Part shown: piece by piece, positions 1 through 12,332 of the stretch
Layout of the letters: every line of letters begins with the position of its first letter
Position numbering within the stretch: the first letter of the stretch is position 1
Translations under genes and position numbers: made by a program
From: Brugia malayi
Lineage: Eukaryota > Nematoda > Chromadorea > Rhabditida > Onchocercidae
Direction: 5' to 3'
NCBI RefSeq assembly: GCF_000002995.4
Contig: NW_025062477.1
Coordinates: 11,318,649-11,382,648, forward strand
Length of the DNA stretch: 64,000 nucleotides
Notes under the pieces: generated by a model
What the model saw: only the letters and a program-made list of their open reading frames with translations
Database searches by the model: none
Told to the model about the DNA's origin: nothing

Positions 1-1
1 C

Positions 2-1793
2 AAAGAAGAAGAGAAAAAACTTGCGGAGGAGAAACGCCAACGAGAAGCACGTATCCGTGAACTAGAAAAGTCAATAGCACATGATGAAGAACAGAGGAAG
101 CGTGTGCAAAAGATACTAGAAGAGAAAAGTGAAATTTATTCTCGCTTAAGTCGAGGCGAAGCAGTTTTAACTGGTTCGTTTGGTTATTTTTTAGAAGCAG
201 CATTCTTTTTTTTTTTTTTTTTTTGGAAGCACTAAAAACGTAACAAATAATAAAATGTAACAGCGAAAGTGTAGTTTCTTTTCTCTACTTGTATGTGATT
301 TAGTAAAACACATGAGCAAGTACAAGTAATTTAGGAATGATTGGGACATGTACATGAAAAAGTTTTTTTTTTTTCAATTTGCATAATTATTTTTAATTTT
401 GAGTGAGCATTGAGTGGTACAATGGAATGAGTTGTTTGAGAAAAGTCGATAGATAATACATTAAAAGATTCGTTTATTGGCTGGTGTAGAAGTAATAGAC
501 TGAAATGTTTAGTTTCGTTCAATACAATGTGTTTTATTAAGTGGAAACAAGTCATTTTTGCTTTTATTGGTAACTGTGTCTTTTGAGAGAAAAAGATGAA
601 TTAAAAGCAAATCAAATTATTCTTGCATTTCAGGTGACAATGAACCAGTGGAATTTCTGGTAGACTTCAATGCAAAGAAGCGTGAGCAAGAAGAGCAACG
701 TTTGAATGATGCTGAAAAAGCAAAAAATGAAGAAAGTGAAGCTGTACACTTCAATCCAAACGAAGGTATAATAATTGATCAAAGTTGTTTTCATTTTAAT
801 TTTCAGATATAAAAACTAGTCAGTTTGAGTAGTAATACTTCTTGATCGATTTTATTTTTACCTGCTGATCACTAAACTATCCATCATAGTTTCTTATAGT
901 TAGGTCTTATTTTTTTTTACAATATTTCTGAGCATTTTTTTTTCTTGATTATTTAAAAAAAAAAAACTATTTTTTCAATTAGTTTATAAATAAATTTAGA
1001 ACAGCGAGTTTACGGTGTTTCTCATGTTCCGCTTCCGGTCACTGAAAGTAAAAGGCAAGAACAAATACAAGAGTTACTGGAACTGAGTAAGGTAAGAAAT
1101 CAAAAATAACTAACACAGTCTAGGATTTTCTTTTCAGTTGCATTTTTCTATATCCATTTTTCGGTGGTGATTTCTCATCTTTAGAAAACTGAAGTTAATC
1201 GAGCGAAAAGAAAACATTTACTTGAAGAACGAGAAAAGAAGAAGTGGGAACAGTTGAATAGAATACGGAAGCGAAAAGGTTTGGAAGAATTACCCTCATG
1301 GAACTCTGAAGGTAAATATTATTTAGTGATTTTAAGTCTTAGTAGTATACCATGTAGTGGAAGACATAATTTAACTGTAAATCGAAAAGGATTTATGTTT
1401 TTCACTCCGTGATGAATATTGCATAGAAATTTCAGTTATACTTGTTTCCACTTTATTGCTTTCCTTGTTAGCTTATTTCTTTATTTCAGGAGATAATGAA
1501 GCGAATTTTCTTGACATTCCACTTCCTGATCAACTGCCAAAAGCTGAAACGGTGCAACCAGAACCAAAAAAATTCATCCCTGTTCGTGAGTGGGATCGTG
1601 GAAAAGGTATGTTTTTTAACTGAGGAGAGGATCACCAGTATAAATATCTCTACTGTCATGTCTTTTGATATTAGTGAAAAAATGACGCACATATTAAATT
1701 ATTTGTATTTCAGTGCTTTATGATAGATGGATCACAAAACAGCGTGATGAACGTGATGATGAATTTGCACCACCTTCAAGCTACTTTAGATAA
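2..1793 (+). CDS. CCDC174: CCDC174-like coiled-coil protein, 5'-truncated by the window edge
   Basis: The C-terminal 239 residues of a nuclear coiled-coil protein of the CCDC174 family are visible; the 5' end lies outside the window. Exons: 2-173, 634-765, 1000-1091, 1185-1311, 1490-1606, 1714-1793; all phases join cleanly. The protein starts in a Lys/Glu-rich coiled coil. It then shows the family landmarks in order: YGVSH, a charged helix rich in KR/EE, and the near-terminal REWDRGK motif, before ending in APPSSYFR. In animals CCDC174 associates with exon-junction and spliceosomal factors; that role is inferred from the family. An AATAAA follows the stop by 64 bases. The next gene on the same strand begins 563 bases on. 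Confidence 0.85.
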
Positions 1794-1856
1794 TTCATAA
1801 TTGAACTATTCTTTCCTTAGGCATTTCAAATTTTTAATTTTATGTATATAAGTCTT

Positions 1857-1862
1857 AATAAA
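1857..1862 (+). terminator. poly(A) signal of the CCDC174-like gene
   Basis: AATAAA lies 64 bases after the stop codon, giving a 3' UTR of about 80 to 90 bases. Confidence 0.6.
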
Positions 1863-2350
1863 GGTATTTGACAAAGTTTTCTCATCTTCTGATAAATGTT
1901 ATTTCATTCAATATCAATATTCATTTATATAATCAGTGTATAGTGTATATTTGAATTTATTAAATGCATTAGATGACTGAAATATTACTGTAGAAAAATG
2001 AAGTTCGTAAGATAATTTGTGGAAGTCACTGGTAGATTTATATCTTTAAACATTAGATTTGGAATGAAATATATGACTGAGTAAGGTTATCTTTTATAAG
2101 AAATCATGTTCTACCTTCAAACTATGATAAGTAATTCTCGTGATAAATCGAATTGAATATAATATATCGTGGATAGCTTGGACGATTGCTTGAATTGAAC
2201 GGTTTGACACATAGCATTTCATAACTGTTCCAAAACATTTTTGTTTGTATTACGAATATACTGCTCGAGATCTTTGTAGTTGAAGTCTTTTTGCATTATT
2301 GGTAGATTCGACTAAATACAAAGGGAAGTACTTACATCTTTTCTGAATGT

Positions 2351-2355
2351 TTCAG
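2351..2355 (+). promoter_or_regulatory. putative spliced-leader acceptor of the NTF2 gene
   Basis: TTCAG, preceded by a T-rich stretch, stands one base before the ATG and has no matching upstream coding exon. This is the usual trans-splice acceptor layout in nematodes. Confidence 0.55.
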
Positions 2356-2356
2356 A

Positions 2357-3493
2357 ATGAATTTTAATCCAAACTTTGAAGAAATAGGAAATGCATTCAT
2401 CCAACATTATTATTCGAAATTCGATGTGCAAGATCCTGCAGCACGAAGTTCAGGTCTAAGCGATCTTTACGATCCAATGAATTCCTACATGACATTTGAG
2501 GGTGTACAAGTAAAGGGACGGGATTCTATTTTGCAGAAATTTGCTGTAAGTACTTTTCTTGCAGAGTAGGATTACCAATTTCTCAACAGGAAAGTGTTAT
2601 AGGCTAACGAGAAAATTATGTTTCTATTAATCAGCTTATTGTCTAACGATTTCTAGGATATTTACAACCTCATAGAATTGAAGAATAGAATATCACTTTA
2701 TTCTTAATATATATACTCTAACAACATTCATTTTTCTTTCAGGCCTTGCCGTTTAGGATGATACAACGAGCGATAACAAAAACAGATTGTCAACCACTAC
2801 CAGACGGGTCTATACTTGTTGCAGTCATTGGACAGCTTAAGGTTGTCTCTTTTTCTTTCTAAATTTCGACTTCTGATTTAAAGGAATTATGCCGGTGGGG
2901 AACTATAATACTGGGCATAAATAAACCTTGCAAATAAAATGGTCTGATTTTGTATTGCATCATTCAAGTCCTGAAATTTATTTTTCTGTATAAATTTACT
3001 AAATTTTTTGAGATTAATTAGTTTGCAGCTTGAATCTTGTTATTGAGAGAAAAGTTTTCTTATTAAAAAATGATTTAAATTTTCCATCACGGAACAATAA
3101 TTGCACCATTTTTTCTTTTTTTTTTTTTTTCATTATTGAAGTAGACATGGAACGAAACATACTGCAAAAACGCGTTAATATTTATGTTAGGTTTTATAAA
3201 ACAGAAAGCCTAGTTGCTGTTAGACGTCTTAATTAATAAGAATGTTTAACGCGTTTTTGTGAAATTATTAGGTCATATAAGTGGTTATCTGGATGAGTAA
3301 TTTTATATAGTATTTTATTATCTGAAAATATTTTCGAGGTTTTTTATCGAAAAAAGCGATTTCGACAATTTTTTTTTTCCAGACGGATGATGATCCAATT
3401 CAGTCGTTCAATCACTTTTTCGTACTTCGTCCTGCAACCGGTTCATTTTTCATCTCAAATGAAATCTTCCGTTTAGTATTACACGATCACTGA
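2357..3493 (+). CDS. ran-4: nuclear transport factor 2 (NTF2)
   Basis: Carries RanGDP back into the nucleus, where it is loaded with GTP; it is a small homodimer that binds FxFG nucleoporins. Three exons, 2357-2545, 2743-2841 and 3383-3493, encode 132 residues, close to the usual NTF2 length of about 125 to 133. The whole fold is present: the N-terminal helix with NPNFEEIGNAFIQHYY, the LYDPMNSYMTFEG segment, the strand after DCQPLPDGSILV, and the C-terminal FNHFFVLRP and SFFISNEIFRL strands that line the Ran-binding face. All introns are phase 0. The ATG sits one base after a TTTCAG acceptor, which fixes the start. The second intron contains a 14-bp inverted repeat, described separately. Confidence 0.95.
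3165..3259. repeat. 14-bp inverted repeat in the second NTF2 intron
   Basis: CAAAAACGCGTTAA at 3165-3178 is exactly reverse-complementary to 3246-3259, with a 67-base loop. The arms carry CGCG in a very AT-rich intron. It could be a small hairpin or the remnant of a miniature inverted-repeat element; I see no clear target-site duplication. Confidence 0.5.
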
Positions 3494-4677
3494 CAACAGT
3501 ATGATATGCCATTATTGCTTTCTCTCTCACTTTTTCGTTTTTCCCTTGACATAGTTTAATATTTTTGTTGTTTTCATCAACTTACATTGAAGTAAAAAGA
3601 GTAAAATGCTGCCTATCAATGATATTTATTTAAATTGAATGTTTTATCATTTTAAATATTACATTCTTTGTGTCCTTTATTTGACTGAATTCATAGTTGG
3701 TTTAAATTGAATTAGGTTTATGAATGAAGTTTTGGATATGTGTTACATTGATTTTATGCTAGAACCTAATTATTTTTTTTATTCTTCTCAAAAATAATAT
3801 AAGATTTTGAATACCTAAAAATCTTTTTCTTATCCATTAATGGATGGTTACCTTTGATCTCGCTCAACGCTGATAAGAATAAATGATATGCTTGACCTCC
3901 ATCTATGCCAAATTTTGATAAGCATTTCATGACATATCCCCTACTCCTTTTAGCATCTTTTGATAGCTGCATATTTGTTTCATGACGTAATTAATTATTT
4001 CTTGTTGCATTATCTTCCAACTTTGAAATATTTTCTTAGTGAGACTTTGTGCTCAATTTTTTTAACACTCTTTTTTTTATTCTTTTGACTTTTTGAAGAG
4101 AAAAATATTCCTTCGTTTTGTTAGTGTTACAATGTGTGATGTATGTTGATATCAGTAAATGTATTTGTATAACAAAATGATAGCATTTGCTTTTATTGTT
4201 TCTTATAATATTCGAATGATAACCTATTTTATTTGTTAAGCTTCGTTCGAAATTTTGTTTAAAGCGTATGAAAGTATTTGATCACCATTAACAGTTACGT
4301 TTAAGTTTATGGTATTAAATTAATCTACATAACAATTTTTATACTCTTCCAAATATTTCAATATGGTCGTATTTGCTTCAAATTTTTTCAAATTAAAATT
4401 AAGAGAGCCAGAATATATTTCAATTTAATTACGTTTTATATTGCATTAATCATACAAATTGAATCTCTATTAAATGATGCGAAAAGAATGTTCCTAGATT
4501 AATCTTTTACTGAATAATATGGTTATTATCATAACTGTAGTCAAGTACATTAGGAACAATCTTGATGAAAATGATTTTCATCAAATCTTAATGATATTAA
4601 AAGAAAGAAATTAAGCATTCATTTATTTCTAGTGGGATTTATTATATTGGTGGAAGCAATATAATGCTTGAACAGTG
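3494..4677. other. intergenic, NTF2 to TMEM208
   Basis: AT-rich spacer. Besides the weak - strand candidate at 3759-3972 and a putative trans-splice acceptor (TTTCTAG, ending at 4632) 45 bases before the next ATG, I see no gene or repeat. Confidence 0.55.
3759..3972 (-). CDS. possible small two-exon gene, unknown function
   Basis: Low-confidence candidate in the spacer between NTF2 and TMEM208, on the opposite strand. Exon 1 would run from an ATG at 3972 down to 3852 and end AAAG|GTAACC. Exon 2 would start after TTTTAG at 3814 and stop at 3759. The phase matches and the product would be 58 residues. Exon 1 reads like protein (Gly, Asp, Lys and Arg rich, for example RSRGYVMKCLSKFGIDGG) and is richer in G+C than its surroundings. 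Exon 2 is AT-rich and could be chance. I recognise no family. The ATG overlaps an ATGCAG that could itself be a 3' splice site, making exon 1 internal. Confidence 0.2.
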
Positions 4678-6296
4678 ATGAATATAAGTGGGAAATCGGG
4701 TAAAGCTGCCACGCGTGGCCAAAAGCAAATTTATGAAGAGAATCAAACTGTGATATTACATTACTCAACTGCTTCCATATTTTCTTCGGTAAGCATATTT
4801 CATTTAAATTTTAAACAATAATTGACTAATGTTTAATGTGTAGTAGAATTTAACATACATTATATATGTAGTAAAAACAAAAAAATATCAGTAAATATTC
4901 TAAAAGAAGTTTTATTTTATCATAAGCATTTAATCTATTTGTTTGCTGAATGCCTATGGATGATTTGAATTGCTTGGTCTTCGTTGAAAAGACTTTGTTG
5001 GATTTACTTAAATGATACTGGACAGATGTTATCATATCTCTTCGATAGAATTGTTAGTGTATTTAAATCAAAATTTATCAGCATTTCATGAAAAATTATT
5101 TCCATTGAGAATTTTTATATTTTAACTTTTTAAATTTTACATTTTATTTTTTCTCATCATATAGCAGTAGTATTCAGTTCTTGTAACAAATAAGCATTTG
5201 TCATTTCCTATAACAGATTATGTAATTATCATTCAGAACGACTTCAATATCTTAAAACTACATTTTCCAGGTTTTTTACATACTGATTTCGGTATTTTTC
5301 TTTCAACGAACAACATGGGAATGGGTACATTGTTTAATTACTTTTTATATGTGTAAATAAGTAACATAACTTTATTGCTATCTTCAAAGTCTTACTAAAT
5401 GTAGCTGCTTTTTACACAATTGTCTATTATTATCAAACTTTACTTAACATTTGATCATAATATATGCGAATTTTATGCCAGTCAATAAATCCCTTCTTTT
5501 TTTTCTCCTTCTTTCTCTCTCTGTCTCTCCTTAGTTCCAAATCATTTTTAAAACTTTATATATTTGCAAAATTGTGGTAATTTTCAAAAATAAAATAAAA
5601 AACTATTTTTGGTTTTGGAAAGTTTGGATTTGATAATTTTACATTAATATTATTTTATAAATAATTGCTTTAGTTGATGATTTTAAATTTAATATTGTTC
5701 TAGGAAATAGTTATTACGAATTATCAATATTTTTACAGCTTGGTTTCTCTATTTGCTGTATGCTTGAAGTGGCAGCCATTCTAACTATGCGTTCTATGGC
5801 ACGATGTCATCGTAATGAAAAAGGCCAAGTAACAGATGCTGGCTCAGATCTTAATCAGCCAGATGCTTTTGGAGAGTTAGTATTTTGCAAATTTTTGATC
5901 ACTGATAGTAAACATTTTGCATAATGTTTTTGTCTACATTTAGATCATTTATATAACTTTAATACTTTTACTTATAAATGAATAAATGATTGAGAGAGAG
6001 GAAGATAAAATTCTTTAAAACTTTTTTTGACTTTAATTTAAAAATTTCGAGTCTACAAAAAATAATTATATTAATATTACTTCAGGTACTGTAAAGATGT
6101 GGTAATTTTATGCTCATTTGTTGCAATAGTAGCTACAATTTGGTCGATGATTTTATGGCTCTTATTGTTAATTCCAGCTTATGTATTTTACAAACTATGG
6201 AAAGTGATCATTGCACCATGGTTTTTCGCTGAACCATTAGAACAAGATGAAGAAAAGAAAATAAAAAAACGTGAGAGGAGACTTCGCAAAACATGA
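4678..6296 (+). CDS. TMEM208: TMEM208 (SND3-like) ER membrane protein
   Basis: A small ER membrane protein of the SRP-independent (SND) targeting route. Four exons, 4678-4788, 5271-5324, 5739-5875 and 6086-6296, encode 170 residues; the human protein has 173. The N-terminus contains the family signature TRGQKQIYEENQ. Hydrophobic segments then follow: VFYILISVFFF, a pair around GFSICCMLEVAAILTM, and a long C-terminal pair containing SMILWLLLLIPAYVFY, followed by APWF. The tail KKIKKRERRLRK is strongly basic, as in the family. The start is supported by the conserved N-terminus and by a TTTCTAG acceptor 45 bases upstream. AATAAA lies at 6388-6393. Confidence 0.92.
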
Positions 6297-7313
6297 AATT
6301 ATCTCCCTATTAAATATTAAATATTATGATTGTATATTGTTGATTTTTTTGGGAAGAAATATTATAGGTTATTAAATTTATTTCACTAATAAAAGTAGGT
6401 ATTTGTGATTTATAATAATAGTAATGTAAGAAAAAACTCAATGATGATTTGATTTTATTTTTTACAAAAAACGTACTTTTTAATGCAAAACATTTTCATC
6501 TAAATTCTTATGTATTTAAAAGTGTGCTTTATAGTCATTTTGAATTTTTTTTTTTGGAATTTTATGGATTTTGTATTCCTTCTATTTGTCAAGTATTTTT
6601 CGGAATTTATTTTTCTTTTTGCAATTCGTTATCAGCAAATATTATGCGAACTATTTTCAATATTGTTCGCTGAATAAAAATTGAAATTTTCAATGTCGAT
6701 GAAAGCATTTCCGCCAAGAATATGAATTCTTTATCATTTGTCGTTGCTTATCAACTATCAGTTTTCAATAGATTCCATTTCTTTTTCAATGTTTTAAAAT
6801 TTGTCGAAAATGTTAATACTTTCTTCCTATTATTGCAGTGTTCATTTTAAATCTGATAAGTGCTTTCATAGTGTTTATGATAGAAATTATGAAAATAAAA
6901 TTAAATATTCTTGTCTTCATTTCATTTTTTTTCCTGCATTTGCATGGGATACGTTGTTAGTAGAATATTTATACTTTTTAGATCAAATTTCTAAAATATC
7001 TTTTCGTTCTGCTTCTGCATCCTCTGGTTACTCTTAATCTTACACTACAATTAGTCTTTGATATAAATAAAATCAGAGCAGAGGCTCTTGCCATATTAAT
7101 TGATTATTCTTATGCATAATGGAAGTGTATCATAATTAAACAATAAATTGAGCATGTTTCTTTTTGAAGTTTAGAAACTAATACTCGAAATTAAAGTTAA
7201 TATAGTAAGTGAGGTGAATGAATTATTTTTTCTAAGTAGGTTAAATTTAATCAGATTTGATAAGAATTCTGAAGTTAGTTTATATTTTATATATATACAT
7301 ATTTTTTTAAAGA
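6297..7313. other. intergenic, TMEM208 to SMPD4
   Basis: About 1 kb of AT-rich sequence. The open frames in it (6449-6673 and 6801-7037) have Phe/Tyr/Ser-biased composition typical of chance ORFs in T-rich DNA. Its last bases, T(7)AAAG before position 7313, look like a trans-splice acceptor for the next gene. Confidence 0.55.
6388..6393 (+). terminator. poly(A) signal of TMEM208
   Basis: AATAAA lies 91 bases after the stop codon. Confidence 0.5.
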
Positions 7314-10300
7314 ATGGATATATATGGTAGCTATCCGTCACGCTTATCAATTGCCTGTTCTGAGTTGCTACCTCGAATTCAAAATCAAAGCTATACTTTG
7401 GATGTATATTTTTTGCAATCAGTTGTTGATCGTATTTTCAACGATTCACAAATTGATCTTTTATCTGTTTTATCACAATCAGGTATGAATGATGCTGGAA
7501 ATGAATATGACCAAGTAATCGAACTGATTGGTATAAATTCGGTTGTATTTAAGGTAAGATTTTTTTTTTTTAAATCATCTCTTATTCTATCTCTAACATA
7601 CTTATACTTAATATTAATAATTGAGTTAATATCTGACTAAAAGATATTTTATATTGCAACAATTAAGATTACTGTTTCGTTGCTGCAGTACTAAGCTGTA
7701 ATTATATTTATAGATTAGATTGAGCTAAAAAATATAAATGGATTAGAAGGCATACATTTTCATGTTTCAGCTTTTATTGGAATCAAAAAGTGATTTTTTC
7801 AAATACTTTATGACTTCGTTTTGTCGACATTTGGAACGTAGTTCGTGTATATTACCACTGAAAATTGTTCAAGATAGTGTCTATATGAGACTTCTCTCCG
7901 ATTATGTTTGTTTTATGATGCCAGTTAATGAGGAAAACGCAAGTGCTGTAACAGGAAAGAAAATTCATCCTGAAAATACAATGAAAAGTAGTTATAGTAC
8001 ACCGTTAAATCTCTTTAAAGAGGTATGATTTCAACTTTAATTATCAACTTTAATTAGACTATTATCATAAAAACTATATACAATCATTTGCTATCATTGG
8101 GACAAAAAGTAATGACAGAAATGCATAGCAAGTGTAACTTTCCATTATTTGGATTTTTAATGGCTTGATAATAATCTAAGAGTTGCAATTTGTTTCATTT
8201 TAATATTAATCATCAATTTATATTTATTGTTAATTTTATTGTTACAGGAAGCTTTAAGGCGATATGCACTATGTCCTTCATCACATTCCATTCGAACATT
8301 ACGAACTATGATTCAGTCTATTTCACCACACTTTTTAACATTCATATATATTCTTGTTCGTTCATACTGCTCACTATCAAATTGGCCAACTGATTATCGT
8401 TTGATCGCTCTAAGGTTAGCAATGATTATATTTGATCAGAAAGTTTCATCATTAAAAAAAAAATCTGGATTTCAAATTTTGTTAAAGATTTTAAAATAAA
8501 GCTTGTTTTTCTCTTCCTTGACCTGTTTTCTAACTTGTCTGAAATGAAGTAATTTTCGATTATGTTCTTTTAAGAATTTCGAATTATACCATTTTTATTT
8601 CAGATTTGTTCTTAAGGAAATTCATGTATTTGCACTTGCTGAATCGGAAGATTTCAATTTTTCTCAATCGAAACTTCAATTGCAATGGAATGCACCATTT
8701 GCGGATGAACTTTTTGATTTTTTCTTGTCATTATTCACTCGTTGGCCACCAAATCCATCATTTATTAATCTTTTCGGTTGATCTTCATTAATTAAATCAT
8801 TCATTTATTTGTATTCTCTATGAGAATACTTATGTGCTTAAATTATGCTTTGAAATTTAAACTTTTTCGAGAAAGATGAATTGAATTCTCGAAACCAAAC
8901 GAAGTCAAGATATAATTTTTAGATGTATGGGTTACATGGATCCGACCATGGCGTTACTGTGGCAATGATCTACAACGTGTTATGCCATTTATTCGTTCCA
9001 ATCGTCGTTATTATATCGAATTATCAGATGCATTCTGGGAACGGAAATTTTCGCTCGAATGTACAGGCGACATAGAGAACTTAGCTTCATACATTTGTAT
9101 TCTAACTTCTCCTGATATGTTGGAAGTAAATTTTTTTATAATTTTAGATTCTAAATCTTTTTATTATTTTAAATTCGGAATGTGAAACATATGAGTAAAT
9201 AGTTATATATATATATATATATAATTTAATCATGGTTTTGAATAAAAATGTAATAATCCAATTCGTGGCGTTATATGTCGGATAAAGGACATTGATAAGT
9301 ATAACTTCAATATAAAAATTAATTATATCCTAAAAATTAATTCTGTTTATGTTTTGTGTATTGGTACAATATCAATATAGGTTCTCCTCTTTTCTTTTTA
9401 AATGGTGAAACAAATTCAAAATTTTTTTTGGATCAATGAAAGTAAATAGTGATTTGATGATGTATACATCGTATTATACAGATATACGAAACCTTGGAAT
9501 ATAATTTGGAGCCAAATGTGCTTGCTTTATTGAATTCATTGAAAAATGATGCGGAAAATTTACGTTTAAAAGTGCTGAAATATGAAGAGCAATTAGCAAA
9601 AACAAACTGGTTTCAGCGCACATTCTTTTGTCTTGGTTTGATTTTGCTTTTAATCATTAGTTGATCTATTTATTCTATAGTATGATAAAAGAAAAAACTT
9701 TTTTTTTTTTTTTTTTTTTTTAACAAAATGGAATATTAAGAAAAATCAAAATATTTTCTGTATTTTTTTCATAAATGTTTTTAATAATTTCTTTTTCCAT
9801 GAATATTTGTGGCGATTTCATTGCTAATAATGATGTAAATTATTATATGGTAAAATTTAATTCCAGTTTTTAGTTTTATTTTTGATAGAAAATTTTGTTT
9901 TCAGTCATTTTCAAAGATGAATCACCTGAGAAGAATAAATATATAATGAGTTTCTTTTCTTTTTTTTTTTATTTTTAATTGCTGCTACGAGGCATTCAGA
10001 TAAGAAATTGTCACCAAATATGGAATCTTAATAAAAGTAAAAAACAAAAACTTGTCAACATTATCAATAATTTTTCATAAAATCATTCATCTTTAAATGA
10101 GAAATGTTATTTACAGAGGAGGAATTATTGTTGTCGGAACAAAAAAAGACTTTGGAAGCACTGGAAAGGCTTATTTTGAACGCAAGCAAAGCTATGCCAG
10201 ATGGAGATTGTAGTGAATCACAGGATGTCAACTTTGCTACAAAGACAATTTCAACAAATGAAGCTGAGAGTACTTATAATTCATCTAAATCACTAAGCTC

Positions 10301-11275
10301 TTTCTCACCACTTTCACGAAAGCAAATTCCCGATCATTATATTGATTCAACGACAAAATTGATGTATCTTACACCACTTGGACGAAAGCAAGTAAGCTTA
10401 GATCATATTTGAATTATATTTAAAATATTGAAGTGAATATCGAAAATCGACATAATTTTTTTTTTGCTAAATGTAACTTCACTTCATTTCGGTGAAGGAA
10501 ATCGATAAAGGAATGGTTAAAATATTCTAAGATGCAAACAAGTTAACAAAATAATATCATTTATTTTTGAGTAATGCCATTAACAATTCTACAGTTGCTT
10601 TAAACAAAACATTTGAACAGCACTGTTGATAATATTCTAATTGTCTTTTACAGTTAATACTAAACAATCTCTCATGTAATCTGCAAAAATGGTGATATCA
10701 AACAAAAAAAAAAAAAAACAAGAATTTAAGCATATTCGAAAAAGGCTTTGATATGAATTTTACAAAAGGATTCATTTGATATCAAATATATTGATTAAAA
10801 ATGTGTTAGTTAAAAAAATTTCAAATTTATTCTAATTTATAAATTTTAAATCAATTTATAGGTTGCTCAAGGAACACATCGTTTTGATTATTCGAATTGC
10901 TGGAGAGCAACACCACCAATTATTTCATCACTTCGTTCTGATGAAGTCTGGTGGTTATCCAGATTATTGTATCGAATTTCTAGAGCTATTAATCGTACCA
11001 AATTTATTGAGCATCTTTCTCAATCCTATAATGATACTACATTAACTGGTTTTATTGCTCGATTTTTGCTTGATCCGGAATATCCAAATATTTCTGTTCC
11101 GGCACATTCATCAGTTATTGCATTTCAAAAACCATGCTTAAATTTACGTTATTTTGCATATTATCGTAATTTAATACCATTTTGTATTTTCTTTATTTTA
11201 CTCTTTTTTCTCCCTATTTCATACTGCTCAATAATATTGTTTGGCATGATGTTGTATAGTAGATTTTTGCCATAA
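7314..11275 (+). CDS. SMPD4: SMPD4-like neutral sphingomyelinase 3
   Basis: Member of the SMPD4 family (mit_SMPDase). In mammals the protein sits in the ER and nuclear envelope, near nuclear pores, and hydrolyses sphingomyelin to ceramide. Eight exons: 7314-7553, 7771-8022, 8248-8414, 8604-8776, 8923-9125, 9482-9635, 10117-10391, 10862-11275; 625 residues. Family landmarks in order: the helical N-terminus, FFLSLFTRWPPNPSF, WVTWIRPWRYCGN, then LTPLGRKQV (about 481-489) with RFDYSN behind it, and FIARFLLDPEY. A hydrophobic C-terminal hairpin (about 588-622) matches the tail anchor of the family. At 625 residues it is shorter than human SMPD4 (about 866), mostly in the loops. The start follows a T-rich AAAG acceptor by one base, but a missed upstream exon cannot be excluded. 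Confidence 0.85.
9206..9224. repeat. (TA)n microsatellite in SMPD4 intron 5
   Basis: A run of about nine TA dinucleotides. Confidence 0.7.
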
Positions 11276-12332
11276 ATTATTTATACGGTTAAATGATGAT
11301 AAAAATAGGAAGAGCTTTTTTAATTTAAATGAAACTTATCATAAATATCAACAAAAAGATTTTCTTTTTTTTTTAAGAAATGAAAAATATACATGAACAA
11401 AGTACAATTTATTACTTATTATTGATGCAAATATCAGTCATTTGCTTTATTACAGTTATTATTCCGGTTAAAAATTGTTCACTGCTTTATATCGCTTTAT
11501 GCCATCAAAATGTTTTCATTATGATTTCCTTAATTGTTCTAATAGCAAAATTTTAAAGCTTTATCAGTATACTAAAAAAAAAAAAAGAATTTATTTCGAT
11601 CTCTTCTTTCAAATATTCATAATTTTCATGTTGTTGTTTTTTTTTTTTTTTTTTTTTCTTTTTTTTTTGTCTGAATTTATATTTCAATAAAAGTAACAAT
11701 TCTTTTTCTTTCTTTTTTTTTGGCATAATTATGCACAGATTGGACCATTTATTTTCCAATTTATGACTTAAATTTATTTGAAATGTCAATTTTTCCTTTT
11801 TTTTGATGCAAAATATCATTGAATAGAATCTTCGGTATCTCTTATTAAAGAATATTTTCTATAATATCATTTTGCTAATATTCATACATTTTCTTCCAAA
11901 AATGATATGCTGAAACTGATAAGATCTGTAAGAGAGATATTATGGTTTGTATCAGTTAAGGATGTTTTTCATAATAAGATGAATTTTTTGGTTTAACGAA
12001 GGAATCTATTCGAAGGAAATTAATCTTAAATCATTCTTCTAAAAATTCGAAGTATCGTAAAATAGCACAATATTTATATGATAATGATAGACAATTGTCT
12101 TCATTTATCATTTATTTTCGGTAATATTTCATATAATTTTTTAATCTTTATAACTAATTAAAAATCATTTATTTTCTGTAATATTTCATACTGTTTCTTA
12201 ATGTTTATAATTAATTAAAAAAGGTATATTTAATCATGTTTCAGTCAATGGTTATGAAAACGTAGCTTTAAAAAAATTTTTAAATAAAAAATTTAATTTT
12301 ATAGATAATATTTTCAGGAATAAAGTTTTTTA
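11276..12332. other. intergenic, SMPD4 to PAXT-1-like gene
   Basis: AT-rich spacer with long poly(T) at 11637-11668. An AATAAA at 11686-11691 is a possible but distant poly(A) signal for SMPD4. Lys- or Phe-rich open frames across the homopolymers are artefacts. TTTTCAG ending at 12317, 15 bases before the next ATG, looks like a spliced-leader acceptor. Confidence 0.55.
12311..12317 (+). promoter_or_regulatory. putative spliced-leader acceptor of the PAXT-1-like gene
   Basis: TTTTCAG, the canonical nematode 3' splice site, stands 15 bases before the ATG with no upstream coding exon. Confidence 0.6.

Larger units (their letters stand above)
1794..2356. other. intergenic, CCDC174-like to NTF2
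   Basis: AT-rich spacer of 563 bases between two genes on the same strand. Apart from the poly(A) signal near its left end and the spliced-leader acceptor at its right end I see nothing coding. The spacing is longer than in typical C. elegans operons, so a shared transcript is possible but not shown. Confidence 0.6.

Noticed and set aside
7314..11275. Two separate genes (7314-9664 and 10104-11275)
   Set aside because: Exon 6 joins exon 7 in phase, and both halves match successive parts of one SMPD4 protein.
11475..11819. Phe-rich (+) and Lys-rich (-) frames
   Set aside because: Artefacts of poly(T)/poly(A) runs in the SMPD4 3' region.
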